Part shown: positions 19,833-29,495 of the stretch, in pieces
Layout of the letters: each line of letters begins with the position of its first letter
How positions within the stretch are numbered: the first letter of the stretch is position 1
Program-made: the position numbers and the translations under genes
NCBI GenBank assembly: GCA_949358305.1
Contig: OX442318.1
Span: forward strand, 15,544,517-15,608,516
From: Strigamia acuminata
Lineage: Eukaryota; Arthropoda; Chilopoda; Geophilomorpha; Linotaeniidae
Length of the DNA: 64,000 nt
Reading direction: 5' to 3'
Notes under the pieces: generated by a model
What the model was told of the DNA's origin: nothing
What the model saw: the letters and a program-made list of their open reading frames with translations, nothing else
Database searches by the model: none

Positions 19833-22800
19833 ATGGCTACAGGAGGTGGATCAAGGTCAGGATCAGGGAGAACAACGCCAACAACGGTTGAGCAACAACC
19901 GCCGGAAGAAATGGACGTGTTGTCTGGGAGGTTCACGACTTTGGGGATCTCTTTGGACGCGCTTTTGAGAAGGTCCTTGACACTAAAAGATACCGGCGAG
20001 CTGGAAGCTGTAGAAATGGCTGCAGATGAACAGATGATGAGAATGATAAACGACCTGAACACGATGCAGCCCAACCTGACAAGAGATCAGTACTTGGCAA
20101 ATCTAAGGGAAATCGAAGAGTTAGAGACACCGATTTCAGTTCTTAAGCACAGAACCCGAATGTCAAAGAAGTTCGTGACGCATTGGTCAGCTAATCCAGC
20201 AAATGCTTCAGCGTTGATGACCAGTACGTCCCAGAGTTCGATTTTGAACCAGACCTTGTCGCAATCGACAAGAAGGCATAATAATGCAAAGCTTCCTAAG
20301 TTGGAAATGCGGAAATTCAATGGAGATGTGACGACATTTCGTCCCTTCCTAAGCAGCTTTGATTCTGCTGTTCACAGCAACCCTGATTTATCAGAAATTG
20401 AGAAGTTGCAATACTTGCAGTCGCTGTGCACGGGAGAAGCTGCCATGCTGATCTTTGCATTCCCTTTAGTGGACGGTAATTACAATTTGGCAAGAGAAGA
20501 GTTGGTCCGTTCCTATGGGGACGATGAAGCCCAGAGAGTGGCTTTGGTCAAGTCCATAAGGGACATGAAACAGGTTACGGAATTGCATCCGGTCAAAGCT
20601 GTCCGTACACAGTTGACCAAGGTGTCCACTGCTATCCGCTTGCTGGAGCAGTTGAGCGTTCCAGTACAGACTGCTGGTCTGCTTCTGGCACCCGACGTGC
20701 TGAGGAAATTTCCACCTGCCATGGTGATGAGGTTTTACCAGCAGCAAGGGGCTAAGACCTCAAATTTAGTGACAATCTTGAATTTCTTTGCGGCTGAAGT
20801 TCAGCTCTTGGAGCAGATGGAAGATGTCATGGGGGCAGGAGGTCTTGCAACTAAGAAAGACAAGTCTGGAAGTTCCGACAAGGATAAGGATAAACGCAAG
20901 GGCACGATGTCCACCTGCGCTACGTCCAAAAAAGCCAAAGAGTCTTTTAGCCCAAAGCTGACCGTGGAAAGCGCAATTTGCATTTTTTGCAAAGAAGGTC
21001 ATGCTAACACTTTCTGTAGGAAAGAAATGAGCGTGGCAGAGAAGACCACGATTATTCAACAGAACCGACTTTGCTTCAATTGCCTGCAAGAAGGACACAG
21101 GGCAATGCGGTGCCAGGTTAAAACCAGCTGCAGGACTTGCGGCGGACGACATCATTCGTCCATCTGCAGGAAATTGAACACAGGAAATGGAGGTGGGATA
21201 GAGAAGCCCAAGGACGTGAGCGCGAACGTTTCCTTGGCGATCTCCTCAACACTTCAGTTGATGATATTCACAGCGGAGTTAAAAACAAAGTCTGGAGGTT
21301 CGCACACGATACGTGGCATGTTAGATCCGGGCAGCCATCGGTCCTACATTTTAAAGAGTGTAGCCGACCGGATACGGTTGAAGAGTTGTGGGTCAATCGA
21401 AGCCACAGCCCAACGCCTCAATGAAGAGGATAATGCTGGATCGACGTCTTACGACGTTTACAAGCTACTCCTTCAGTCTAGACACGGAGCCAGAGAGCTC
21501 AAGGTGACGGCTTTAAGTGCAAGAAGCCTACCGCATGTGTATGGGATAGCCAGCCCTGATACCATTCAGAAAGTTAAAGATTTGGGGTTCGAATTGGCTG
21601 AGGACTTACCTTCGACTGCAGGCAATGTTGATATCTTGCTTGGAGTTGATGTTTGGTGGGAAATCTGCCTTGACGGACGAAAGCGATTGGATAACCGCTT
21701 GGGTTTGGTCAATACCATTTTTGGGTGGATGTTGTCCGGAGCCGCTGGGTCGACAGATGTCTTCTCAGAGAGCTCGCGTGACGTGTCTTGCTGCAACACC
21801 TGTGAGATTAAGACTGGCCATGATTTGGAAAAGCTTTGGAGTTTGGAGGCTGTTGGTATTACCGCTGGCGAACGCGATTCAGATTTTGTTCGAGATTGCT
21901 TTGAGAAGTCGCACAAGCGAATGGAGGATGGTCGCTACCAAGTTTGCTTGCCCTTTAACGATAAGATCGGGGCTTTGGAATCAAACTGGGAGTTGGCTCT
22001 GAACCAACTATCACATACGCTTAGGCGAATTGATAGTAACAGCGACCACAAGGAACGTTATAACAAAGCCATGTGGGACTACGTCAAAGAAGAGCACGCG
22101 GAAGTAGTACCTCTTGCAGAGAGATACAAGAAAACTGGAGTTTATGTTATTCCGCACCATCCAGTGATCAAGGAGGACCGGGAAACGACCAAGTTCCGTG
22201 TCGTTTTCAACGCGTCGTCGGCGAAGAAGGGGCTACCTTCGCTGAACGACTGTCTGTATCCTGGCCCTTCTTTAAATCCGGATATTGTCCCAGTTATGAT
22301 CCGTTTTCGCCTTTTTTGTGTAGTGGCGATAGCAGACATCAAGCAGGCTTTCCTGCAAGTGCTGATTAATCCTGACCACTGCGATTTTTTGCGGTTCCTT
22401 TGGGTCTCAGAAGAATATTTCCAAGAAGGATATTCTTGGCAGAATTTGTGGGATCACCTGGTCGTTTTAAGAATGATAGTCGTCCCTTTCGGGGTGAATT
22501 CGTCGCCATTCTTGTTGTGCGCTGTCATCCGCGCGCAAGGGCGATTGTATTTGGTGCTTTTCCCCAAAGAGGCAGATGCCCTTGATAAGGGCATCTACAT
22601 GGACGACTTGACGTCCGGTGCCGATGGAACCCAAGAGACAGTTCAGCACTGTGTCAATCTACGCAGGATCCTTGACGAGGGAAAGATGCCTCTCGTCAAG
22701 TGGGCAGCATCAAAGGCAGAAGTCTTTGATGCACTCAAAGACAAGGATTTCCACATGCGTGCAGACAAGTTTGAAGATCTAGGAGTTGTCAAGATGCTGG

Positions 22801-25109
22801 GCATCCTTTGGAGCGTCCAAGATGATACGCTAATGTTCAGGATCCCAACCGGTGTTGAGATTCCCCAGTCAAGGAGGGGCATTCTGTCATTATTGGCATC
22901 AGTCTTCGACCCCTTGGGGTTGATAGCTCCAGTCATTTTGCGGATGAAGCTACTTTTACAGAGTATGTGGGGTCGCGACATCAAATGGGACGACATAATC
23001 TCAGAAGAGAACCGAGAGATAGTGGCAAAATGGTACGCCGATCTTCAGCGCCTCACCGAAGCCCGGGTGAAGCGTTGGATGGGGACGTACTCGGGCCAAG
23101 AAATGGACATTGACGTCTTTTGCGACGCAAGTCCACAAGCGTACGGGTGCGCGATCTACGTTCGAGCTGCGTCAGGCGCGACCCAACTGCTCTTGAGCAA
23201 AAGCAGAATTGCCCCCACCACCAAGTTGACTTTGCCACGCCTAGAATTGACCGCAACTGTTGTTGGAGTCCGGATGGTGGAGTACATCCTAGAGGATTTC
23301 CTACCAGGTTATCCAATTGGGAAGATAAGGTATTACTCAGACTCAATGGTTGCGCTCGGGTGGTTGAAGTCTGATAAGAACAGGTGGAAGCCATATGTCT
23401 CCAACAGAGTGGCAGAAGTTCTTGAAAAGTCAAGTCCGAGTCAGTGGGCATACGTCCCGACGGACCGGAATCCAGCGGACGTATTGACACGCCCATGCGA
23501 GGCAAAGAACCTTTTGGCCAACCGTCTCTGGTGGGACGGGCCCGGTCAGTTAGAAGACCTCGCGGACGAACCTGAGGACATTGACCTCCCAATGGAAGAG
23601 GCAAAAAAGGAAAAGGTAGCTTTGGTTGCGTCAGATGGAGAAGCGCATATGTGCGAGGTTTTCAAGCGATTTAGTAGTTTTAATCGCCTCGTGCGAGTTT
23701 TCGCGCTCATGCGGCGCTGGCTTCTTTTTTTCGCCCGCGGGAGGGACCTCGAGGTTCTCGAGATAGAAGTTGCCGAGGAAAGAGTCATCCGCTTGGCTCA
23801 GGTCTTGAGTTTTCCAGACGAAAGACAAGCCGCAATGTTGAAAGAGAAAGTGGCAAAGGGCTCTATCCTGAAAAATTTCGACATTTTTCTGGATGAGAGA
23901 GATTTACTAAGACTAAGGAGCCGTCTAGGGAAGTCAGCGCTTCCCTTCGACGAGGCATTTCCCATCATTTTACACCCGGATAGTTGGGTAACAAGACTAA
24001 TCATCAAGAAGGTCCACTTACAGCTCCTGCATGGTGAGCTAAGTGAGACGTTTTACCGGTTGAGAGACAAGTATTGGATTGTAAGAGGACGCCGAACGGT
24101 CAAGGCTGTGATCCGGAGTTGCTTGGTCTGCAAACGAGAGCGGTTGGAACGCAATAACCCAGCCACTGGTGACCCTCCTATGGAGCGCGTCACGCCGGCA
24201 GCCCCGTTCCAGCATACAGGAATTGACCACCTCGGCCCTCTCACAGTCAAGCATAAGGAGAAAGGAAGAAAAGTCTATATTCTGTTGTTTACCTGCCTAG
24301 TAACACGAGCGATCCATTTGGAAGTCTCTGAGAACCTTTCGGTGGAAAAGTTCCTTCTGGCCTTCCGTCGTTTCGGCGCCAGATTTGGGTACCCGGCGAA
24401 AGTGTTCTCCGACAACTCCAAAACTTTCGAGCGAAGAAGCCAGGAGATACAGTCGTGGGGTAAATTGCTGACCAAGGATGGGATCCGGACGTTCCTTTCA
24501 GAGAAGAGAGTGGTTTGGTCGTTCATCCCACCATTGTCACCTTGGGCTGGAGGAGCCTGGGAGAGGCTTGTGCGTTCGGTGAAAGATAAACTACGTAAGA
24601 TGCTGCTGCGTAGGACTGTAGACTTGGAGACGCTTCAGACGCTAGCCGTCGAGATAAGCTCCGTGCTTAACTCAAGGCCCCTGTTTTACGTACATGAGGA
24701 GGTTGACGGCGGGAGAATTCTCAGCCCTGAGAATTTTCTCACTGGAGGAATGCCCAAGTGGGTTATCAACCGTCCACTGCACGCGATACAGAAGAAAGAC
24801 CTACGGAGATTGGATAGAAAAAGACGACTTTTCGTTTGGGAGTTCTGGCGGATTTGGCGCGAGAGTTACCTGAAACAGCTAAGAAATTTTCATGAAGTCA
24901 AGGGCGACTCTCGTTTCAAGAATCCGGAAGTCGACCAGATAGTATTGCTGGAAAAGGTCGGCTGCAATCCGTACTTCTGGCCGCTGGCACGGGTCATCGA
25001 GGTCCTACCAGGCGAAGATGGTTTTGTGCGCGTCGTGAGAGTGGTTACAGCCAATGGAAAGGAATATCGACGCTCGGTCAAACACGTAAGGGCTTTGGAG
25101 CTGGACTAG
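19833..25109 (+). CDS. BEL/Pao gag-pol polyprotein, intact
   Basis: A single 1758-aa frame. Order: DUF1759-type gag (about 150-300); three cysteine clusters CIFCKEGHANTFC (about 381), CFNCLQEGHRAMRC (about 413) and CRTCGGRHHSSIC (about 436); DUF1758-type aspartic protease with MLDPGSHRSYI near 495 (DPG where DSG or DTG is more usual); Pao-type RT with RVVFNASS (about 788) and catalytic YMDD in IYMDDLTSG (about 922); RNase H with DVFCDASP (about 1093); integrase finger (LLHGELSETFYRL ... CLVCKR) and core residues in HTGIDHLG, FSDNSKTF and GGAWERL; C-terminal DUF5641-like region. Start chosen as the ATG after CCAGGTTTGAC. No stops or frameshifts, so it may be functional. Confidence 0.95.
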   Translation: MATGGGSRSGSGRTTPTTVEQQPPEEMDVLSGRFTTLGISLDALLRRSLTLKDTGELEAVEMAADEQMMRMINDLNTMQPNLTRDQYLANLREIEELETPISVLKHRTRMSKKFVTHWSANPANASALMTSTSQSSILNQTLSQSTRRHNNAKLPKLEMRKFNGDVTTFRPFLSSFDSAVHSNPDLSEIEKLQYLQSLCTGEAAMLIFAFPLVDGNYNLAREELVRSYGDDEAQRVALVKSIRDMKQVTELHPVKAVRTQLTKVSTAIRLLEQLSVPVQTAGLLLAPDVLRKFPPAMVMRFYQQQGAKTSNLVTILNFFAAEVQLLEQMEDVMGAGGLATKKDKSGSSDKDKDKRKGTMSTCATSKKAKESFSPKLTVESAICIFCKEGHANTFCRKEMSVAEKTTIIQQNRLCFNCLQEGHRAMRCQVKTSCRTCGGRHHSSICRKLNTGNGGGIEKPKDVSANVSLAISSTLQLMIFTAELKTKSGGSHTIRGMLDPGSHRSYILKSVADRIRLKSCGSIEATAQRLNEEDNAGSTSYDVYKLLLQSRHGARELKVTALSARSLPHVYGIASPDTIQKVKDLGFELAEDLPSTAGNVDILLGVDVWWEICLDGRKRLDNRLGLVNTIFGWMLSGAAGSTDVFSESSRDVSCCNTCEIKTGHDLEKLWSLEAVGITAGERDSDFVRDCFEKSHKRMEDGRYQVCLPFNDKIGALESNWELALNQLSHTLRRIDSNSDHKERYNKAMWDYVKEEHAEVVPLAERYKKTGVYVIPHHPVIKEDRETTKFRVVFNASSAKKGLPSLNDCLYPGPSLNPDIVPVMIRFRLFCVVAIADIKQAFLQVLINPDHCDFLRFLWVSEEYFQEGYSWQNLWDHLVVLRMIVVPFGVNSSPFLLCAVIRAQGRLYLVLFPKEADALDKGIYMDDLTSGADGTQETVQHCVNLRRILDEGKMPLVKWAASKAEVFDALKDKDFHMRADKFEDLGVVKMLGILWSVQDDTLMFRIPTGVEIPQSRRGILSLLASVFDPLGLIAPVILRMKLLLQSMWGRDIKWDDIISEENREIVAKWYADLQRLTEARVKRWMGTYSGQEMDIDVFCDASPQAYGCAIYVRAASGATQLLLSKSRIAPTTKLTLPRLELTATVVGVRMVEYILEDFLPGYPIGKIRYYSDSMVALGWLKSDKNRWKPYVSNRVAEVLEKSSPSQWAYVPTDRNPADVLTRPCEAKNLLANRLWWDGPGQLEDLADEPEDIDLPMEEAKKEKVALVASDGEAHMCEVFKRFSSFNRLVRVFALMRRWLLFFARGRDLEVLEIEVAEERVIRLAQVLSFPDERQAAMLKEKVAKGSILKNFDIFLDERDLLRLRSRLGKSALPFDEAFPIILHPDSWVTRLIIKKVHLQLLHGELSETFYRLRDKYWIVRGRRTVKAVIRSCLVCKRERLERNNPATGDPPMERVTPAAPFQHTGIDHLGPLTVKHKEKGRKVYILLFTCLVTRAIHLEVSENLSVEKFLLAFRRFGARFGYPAKVFSDNSKTFERRSQEIQSWGKLLTKDGIRTFLSEKRVVWSFIPPLSPWAGGAWERLVRSVKDKLRKMLLRRTVDLETLQTLAVEISSVLNSRPLFYVHEEVDGGRILSPENFLTGGMPKWVINRPLHAIQKKDLRRLDRKRRLFVWEFWRIWRESYLKQLRNFHEVKGDSRFKNPEVDQIVLLEKVGCNPYFWPLARVIEVLPGEDGFVRVVRVVTANGKEYRRSVKHVRALELD

Positions 25110-25385
25110 CGTGGTCGAGTCGCTTAGGCCGGCTGTCCGCTTCTTTTTCGGCTGGCAGCGATGTTGCGAGCAAGAACGCAACAAANNNNNNNNNNNNNNN
25201 NNNNNNNNNNNNNNNNNNNNNNNNNNNNNNNNNNNNNNNNNNNNNNNNNNNNNNNNNNNNNNNNNNNNNNNNNNNNNNNNNNNNNNNNNNNNNNNNNNNN
25301 NNNNNNNNNNNNNNNNNNNNNNNNNNNNNNNNNNNNNNNNNNNNNNNNNNNNNNNNNNNNNNNNNNNNNNNNNNNNNNNNNNNNN
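25110..25385 (+). other. BEL 3' flank and 200-base assembly gap
   Basis: 25110-25185 is the start of the BEL 3' untranslated region, with no recognisable LTR start. 25186-25385 is exactly 200 Ns, a conventional placeholder of unknown true size. The BEL 3' LTR and the BEL-Polinton junction are therefore not visible. Confidence 0.95.
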
Positions 25386-25749
25386 AATGCCATTGCCAAG
25401 TGTTCTTGATGTAAATGAATTATAATTAGTAATTACAATTCATTTTTTTCTATTTTTTTATTTTTTTTATTTGTTTATTTCTGAAAATTTTTTCTAGACA
25501 TTCATTTAGTGATTCCCCTGGTGTCTGTTACGTATCATTAAAAAAAGACACAAATCGTCTTTTTTTCCGGAAAAAAGGCAATTTATGCATTTATTTACCA
25601 ATTTTCTCAAAATATGCAATTTAAGCTTTTTTCGACTTTTTATTCAATATAAATATATTCTATGCATTTATGCATTTATCCGGGGTCTAGTAATAACAAA
25701 TCAGAATGAAAGGAGTATTAGCATGAGCTTGATCCCCATCACACATGTG
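25386..25749. other. AT-rich flank left of the Polinton
   Basis: 364 bp of AT-rich sequence with no gene seen. It may be host DNA, BEL remnant or outer Polinton sequence. The last possibility cannot be excluded, because the right-hand terminal repeat could have been trimmed by the adjoining copia rearrangement. Confidence 0.5.
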
Positions 25750-25881
25750 TGTTGTTGTAGGAATGGTTCGATTGGATCAAGGATTAAATGGGCAATCCAT
25801 GATTTCTGCTCAAAAATTACAAAAGGGTAAAATGAGGAAGTGGTTCGAGGGTGGGAGAATGGGGATGTTTAGGTTAGGTTA
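25750..25881 (+). repeat. Polinton left terminal inverted repeat
   Basis: 132 bp, inverted match to 42843-42974, with one mismatch seen (GGGGATG versus GGGAATG). It starts TGTTGTTGTAGGAATGG. The inner end runs into TTAGG-like repeats (25868-25892), where the two copies diverge. Confidence 0.9.
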
Positions 25882-27857
25882 GGTTTAGGTTAGCCAGCAT
25901 TGTTGTAGTACAAGAGTAGATATGTGAATACGCATTTAATGTGCAATTCTTGATTTTATCCTCAAGGAGGAATTTAAAGGTATGAAGGAGGACCCGAGGC
26001 AAGGCCATGGGTGAGTGAATTAAATTATTCTGCTCTTTGAATTAAAAGGAAGTAGGTCATTGAACTACACTTGCTTCTATCACAGCTGGTTTTTGGACAG
26101 TTACATTTTGTTGCGAGGGAAGATGGATGAATGTCGTGTGTTGGTAAAATCCCATCAAACGTAAAACCATTTTTAGGAAAGTGGGGGATAATAAAAAGTG
26201 AAAGTGAGGGTAAATTGTATGGACTTCCTACGGCAGTGGGCATTGTTTGACATTGTTTAAAATGGTCTGGGGGCATTGGAAGTGGGGGTTAGAACAAAAT
26301 TAAAAGTGGGGGTAATTTTAAACGATTCGTCTCGAGATGGTGAGTCGAATGCTATATCACACGTATGGGACAGAGTTCGATCTTGCCGTCAGGGTGTTTG
26401 ATCACATGTTGGATCTGCAGTTGGTGAAATTTTGGCTGTGTCCAACACGCTTCGCTTTATTTTCTATGTTCCACGCTTCGCTTTATTTTCTATGTTCCAC
26501 GCTTCTTTGTTCTCTTACTTATGCATTTACATTTGCATTTATTTCTTATTTCATGTTTTCTGCATTTATATTTGCAATTTAACATTTAATCAATTTTCTG
26601 AAAAAATAAAAAGATTTTTTAATAAAACAGTCAATTAAAGAAAAATGTTTAATAGAAAATGTAAAAAATGTAATTCAATTCATTTTAAATAAATGTATTA
26701 AATCATTTTAAATAAAAAGAATTAAATTAATTTGAATTTAAAATTCTTTTAATACATTTAAAAAATTACAAATTATCACCGGCTGAAAAACAAGGAACAA
26801 AGAACAAGGAAGTAGGTCGACGAGGCAAACCAGTTCTTTGTAAATGAATTGAATAAATGTATTAAATGTAATAAATGTATTAAATTAAATTATTTCTTAT
26901 TTTATGTTTCCTGCTTCTATATTTGCAATTTAACATTAAATCAATTTAACATTGAAACAATTTTAAATAACAATTTTAAATTTAAAAAAAAAAAGTCAAT
27001 ATTGAAAAAAATGTAAAATATGTAATTCAATTCATTTCAAATAAATGTATTAAATAATTTTAAATAAAAAAGAATTAAATTCAATTTAATTTAATACATT
27101 TAATACATTTAATACATTTAATACATTTATTCAATTCATTTACAAAGAACTGGTTTTGCCTCGTCAACCTACTTCCTTGTTCTTTGTTCCTTGTTTTTTT
27201 CAGCCGGTGATAATTTGTAATTTTTTAAATGTATTAAAAGAATTTTAAATTCAAATTAATTTAATTCTTTTTATTTAAAATGATTTAATACATTTATTTA
27301 AAATGAATTGAATTACATTTTTTACATTTTCTATTAAACATTTTTCTTTAATTGACTGTTTTATTAAAAAATCTTTTTATTTTCAGAAAATTGTTTAAAT
27401 GTTAAATTGCAAATATAAATGCAGAAAACATGAAATAAGAAATAAATGCAAATATAAATGCATAAGTGAAAAAATGGCAAACAGTCGAATGAAAATATTT
27501 TTTCCTCACCAGCAATTAAATTTCCCCCGAAGGCTTTTACTCTTTAAAAACAAAAATAACCTTTAGAGATTTTTTTTTTTAAATGTGGTCAGTAAAAAAT
27601 ACAGGTTTTCAAAGTGACTCAACCAGAAATAAATGAATAATAAATTGTAAAAGAAAAATAATTTTATTCAGCTTTTAATTAAAAGGTCTTTTACACATTT
27701 TTATTTGTTTTTCATTTTTTTTTTTTTTTTTTTTACATTGACAAACGAGTTAGCAGAACAGGGGGGGCACTGCAATGATTGCATGCGTCACAATTAAACA
27801 AGACACTGTTAAATGAATGGCGTAAGAATGCTCTAGTATGTTCATAAAACTCCATTT
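25882..27857. other. Polinton left subterminal region, no gene
   Basis: About 2 kb with no supported gene. It holds a TTAGG-like tract at its start, a short tandem duplication of a roughly 27-bp unit near 26447-26505 (TTTATTTTCTATGTTCCACG repeated), a large AT-rich inverted repeat (separate entry) and a poly-T run near 27715-27734. Confidence 0.7.
26517..27464. repeat. Large imperfect inverted repeat inside the Polinton left end
   Basis: The left arm 26517-26893 and right arm about 27080-27464 are inverted copies centred near 26990. Both include the segment ATTATCACCGGCTGAAAAA and its complement, plus AACAAGGAAGTAGGT. The arms are near-identical over several hundred bases, with an AT-rich spacer of about 185 bp. 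It would form a long hairpin in single-stranded DNA. Confidence 0.85.
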
Positions 27858-28151
27858 TTATAAACATTCCTCCTCTTCATCAAAAAAATCTATATCCTTA
27901 ATTTTCTTGCCCGGAATAATTTGATACAACTGCTTTATGTGTACTCTTGTTTCTGAGTTGAGAGAATCATGTATTATTCTTGCTCTTCTTCTTATTATTT
28001 TGCTTAGTTCAGGAAATTGTCCATCAATGCGAAATACAAATGCAAAATTATTTATATCTGTAATTTCAGCCCCCCATCTACTTATAAGTTCAAAGATTAT
28101 TTGCAGTAATATTTTCTCACTTTTTTCATAAGTTGCACAAAAAAATTCCAT
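27858..28151 (-). CDS. Small Polinton ORF of unknown function (97 aa)
   Basis: A 97-aa protein with an amphipathic N-terminal half (SEKILLQIIFELISRWG), a basic stretch KIIRRRARI and an acidic C-terminus (DFFDEEEE). I recognise no family. It is the last ORF of the minus-strand block. It is similar in size and pattern to the ORF at 28558-28839: a helical leucine-rich segment followed by G-x-I/E and a WR/FR pair. Homology between the two is only a suggestion. It lacks the A-run before the ATG seen at most other genes of this element. Moderate coding support. Confidence 0.5.
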   Translation of the reverse strand: MEFFCATYEKSEKILLQIIFELISRWGAEITDINNFAFVFRIDGQFPELSKIIRRRARIIHDSLNSETRVHIKQLYQIIPGKKIKDIDFFDEEEECL

Positions 28152-28557
28152 GTTATTCAGCTGAGAAATAATTTATTTTTAATTGAAAATTTAATTAAAA
28201 TGATGTTTACATACTATATTTTTAATTTATTTTTAATTGAAAATTTAATTAAAAGCAATTTTATTTATATTTTTAAAAATTTATTTATTTATTATGCATT
28301 GCCGGATGAGTCACGCTGCTTTAATATAATTACATGGTCACGTGTTTTGAATTAAATCAGGTGTTTATTCATATATTCATTTTTTATTTCCAGATTTAAT
28401 ATGTGAAATATAATTCGTAATTACACCCAATTAATCGAAAGACTATTTCTTTATTAAGAGTAAAACAGTAAAATTAACAATATAACTATTATTTTAAAAA
28501 CTTGTAATAATTAATTAATTAATTAATTACATAATGTTGCATTATATATAATAGCAT

Positions 28558-28839
28558 TTAGCCAAATAAATGGGTTATTTCAGCCAATTCCTGGATTTCG
28601 GCAATAGTTACATTGTCATGTACGTATTTGACGTTTTCGATATTCTCACTGGAAAATCTTCCAAGTTTTTCCAGCAGGGTTTGGATTTTAATCTGAAATG
28701 CCGGTCGCCACAAAAGTAACGAATCAGTTCTCTCTTCAATTGAGCCGCCATAATGGACCAATAAAAATAAGGATAAATGTTTCAAAATGACCTTCCTTTC
28801 GTCGGTGGTTTTACTCTGTTGGAGTTCAAAAAGATACAT
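28558..28839 (-). CDS. Small Polinton ORF of unknown function (93 aa)
   Basis: I use the internal ATG at 28839 (MYLFELQQSKTTDERK), which is preceded by TTAAA like other genes here. The frame is open up to 28959 (133 aa) but that extension looks low-complexity. It is rich in leucine and predicted helical (ILKHLSLFLLVHYGG, IKIQTLLEKLG). Adintoviruses carry variable accessory genes at their ends, and this may be one. No domain recognised. Confidence 0.5.
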   Translation of the reverse strand: MYLFELQQSKTTDERKVILKHLSLFLLVHYGGSIEERTDSLLLWRPAFQIKIQTLLEKLGRFSSENIENVKYVHDNVTIAEIQELAEITHLFG

Positions 28840-29075
28840 TTTAATTCTTTTCTTTTTCAGGTTGTATGTAATAGAGAAATGTTGCTTTTTTATATATAGA
28901 AAATTTTTGTTACGGTTATATTTTTGATTTGACACGGACTGGAATACACACCCGTACATGTTTACACTCTCCCCGGCATGATTTCGTGCGAATCTTCGTT
29001 AATTTCAAAATTAGATTTGTTTTAATTTCTTAAATTATTTCACGTTTTTGTTAAAAAACAGATATTGGGTTTACT

Positions 29076-29495
29076 TTACAACAACTCCAGATTATTCATT
29101 CCTCGGATGATTTTAATGATTGTATTCTGCCTGAGGTTAAGATTGGCTGCTAAATAGAGCGCAAAGAGGCAAAACATCCCGCAAGAATCCTCTTTTGTCA
29201 ACGAATACACTTCTTTTGTAGCATAATCTAGGATAACGTCTCTTCCGACAAAATCAATGATCTCTTTAGGTGGAACGTTTCCCAAATTATCAAAGTAAAT
29301 ACCTCTGTCATTGCAAAGATACAAGCTTACCCAATGTGTACCGCCACCCGCCGATGGGTCTAAATTGATGACGAAGCTTTCATTCTTGCTCCGGTGATTC
29401 GCAAGCGGTTTCAGGCAATCGATGGGCAACACGTTGTTGAAGTGGGCGATACGTAGTTTGTTCTTTGCCCAGTTGTAAATTTCCACGTTATTCAT
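29076..29495 (-). CDS. Adenain-like cysteine protease, paralogue 2
   Basis: 139 aa with the adenovirus-protease (C5) layout: His54 in THWVSLY, Asp69 in IYFDNLG and Cys105 in EDSCGMFCLF. The glutamine expected seven residues before the cysteine is replaced (Ser98), unlike the second copy at 36010-36351, so the oxyanion hole may be altered. Its ATG overlaps the integrase stop (ATGA) and follows an A6 run; the frame is -1 relative to integrase. The family matures capsid precursors after assembly. Having two such genes in one Polinton is unusual to my knowledge. Role of this copy is inference. Confidence 0.85.
   Translation of the reverse strand: MNNVEIYNWAKNKLRIAHFNNVLPIDCLKPLANHRSKNESFVINLDPSAGGGTHWVSLYLCNDRGIYFDNLGNVPPKEIIDFVGRDVILDYATKEVYSLTKEDSCGMFCLFALYLAANLNLRQNTIIKIIRGMNNLELL

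Noticed and set aside
25111-25425. Open frames across the run of Ns
   Set aside because: They exist only because Ns are not read as stops; 25186-25385 is an assembly gap.
25868-25892. True telomere or interstitial telomere array
   Set aside because: Only a few irregular TTAGG units inside a transposon terminal repeat.
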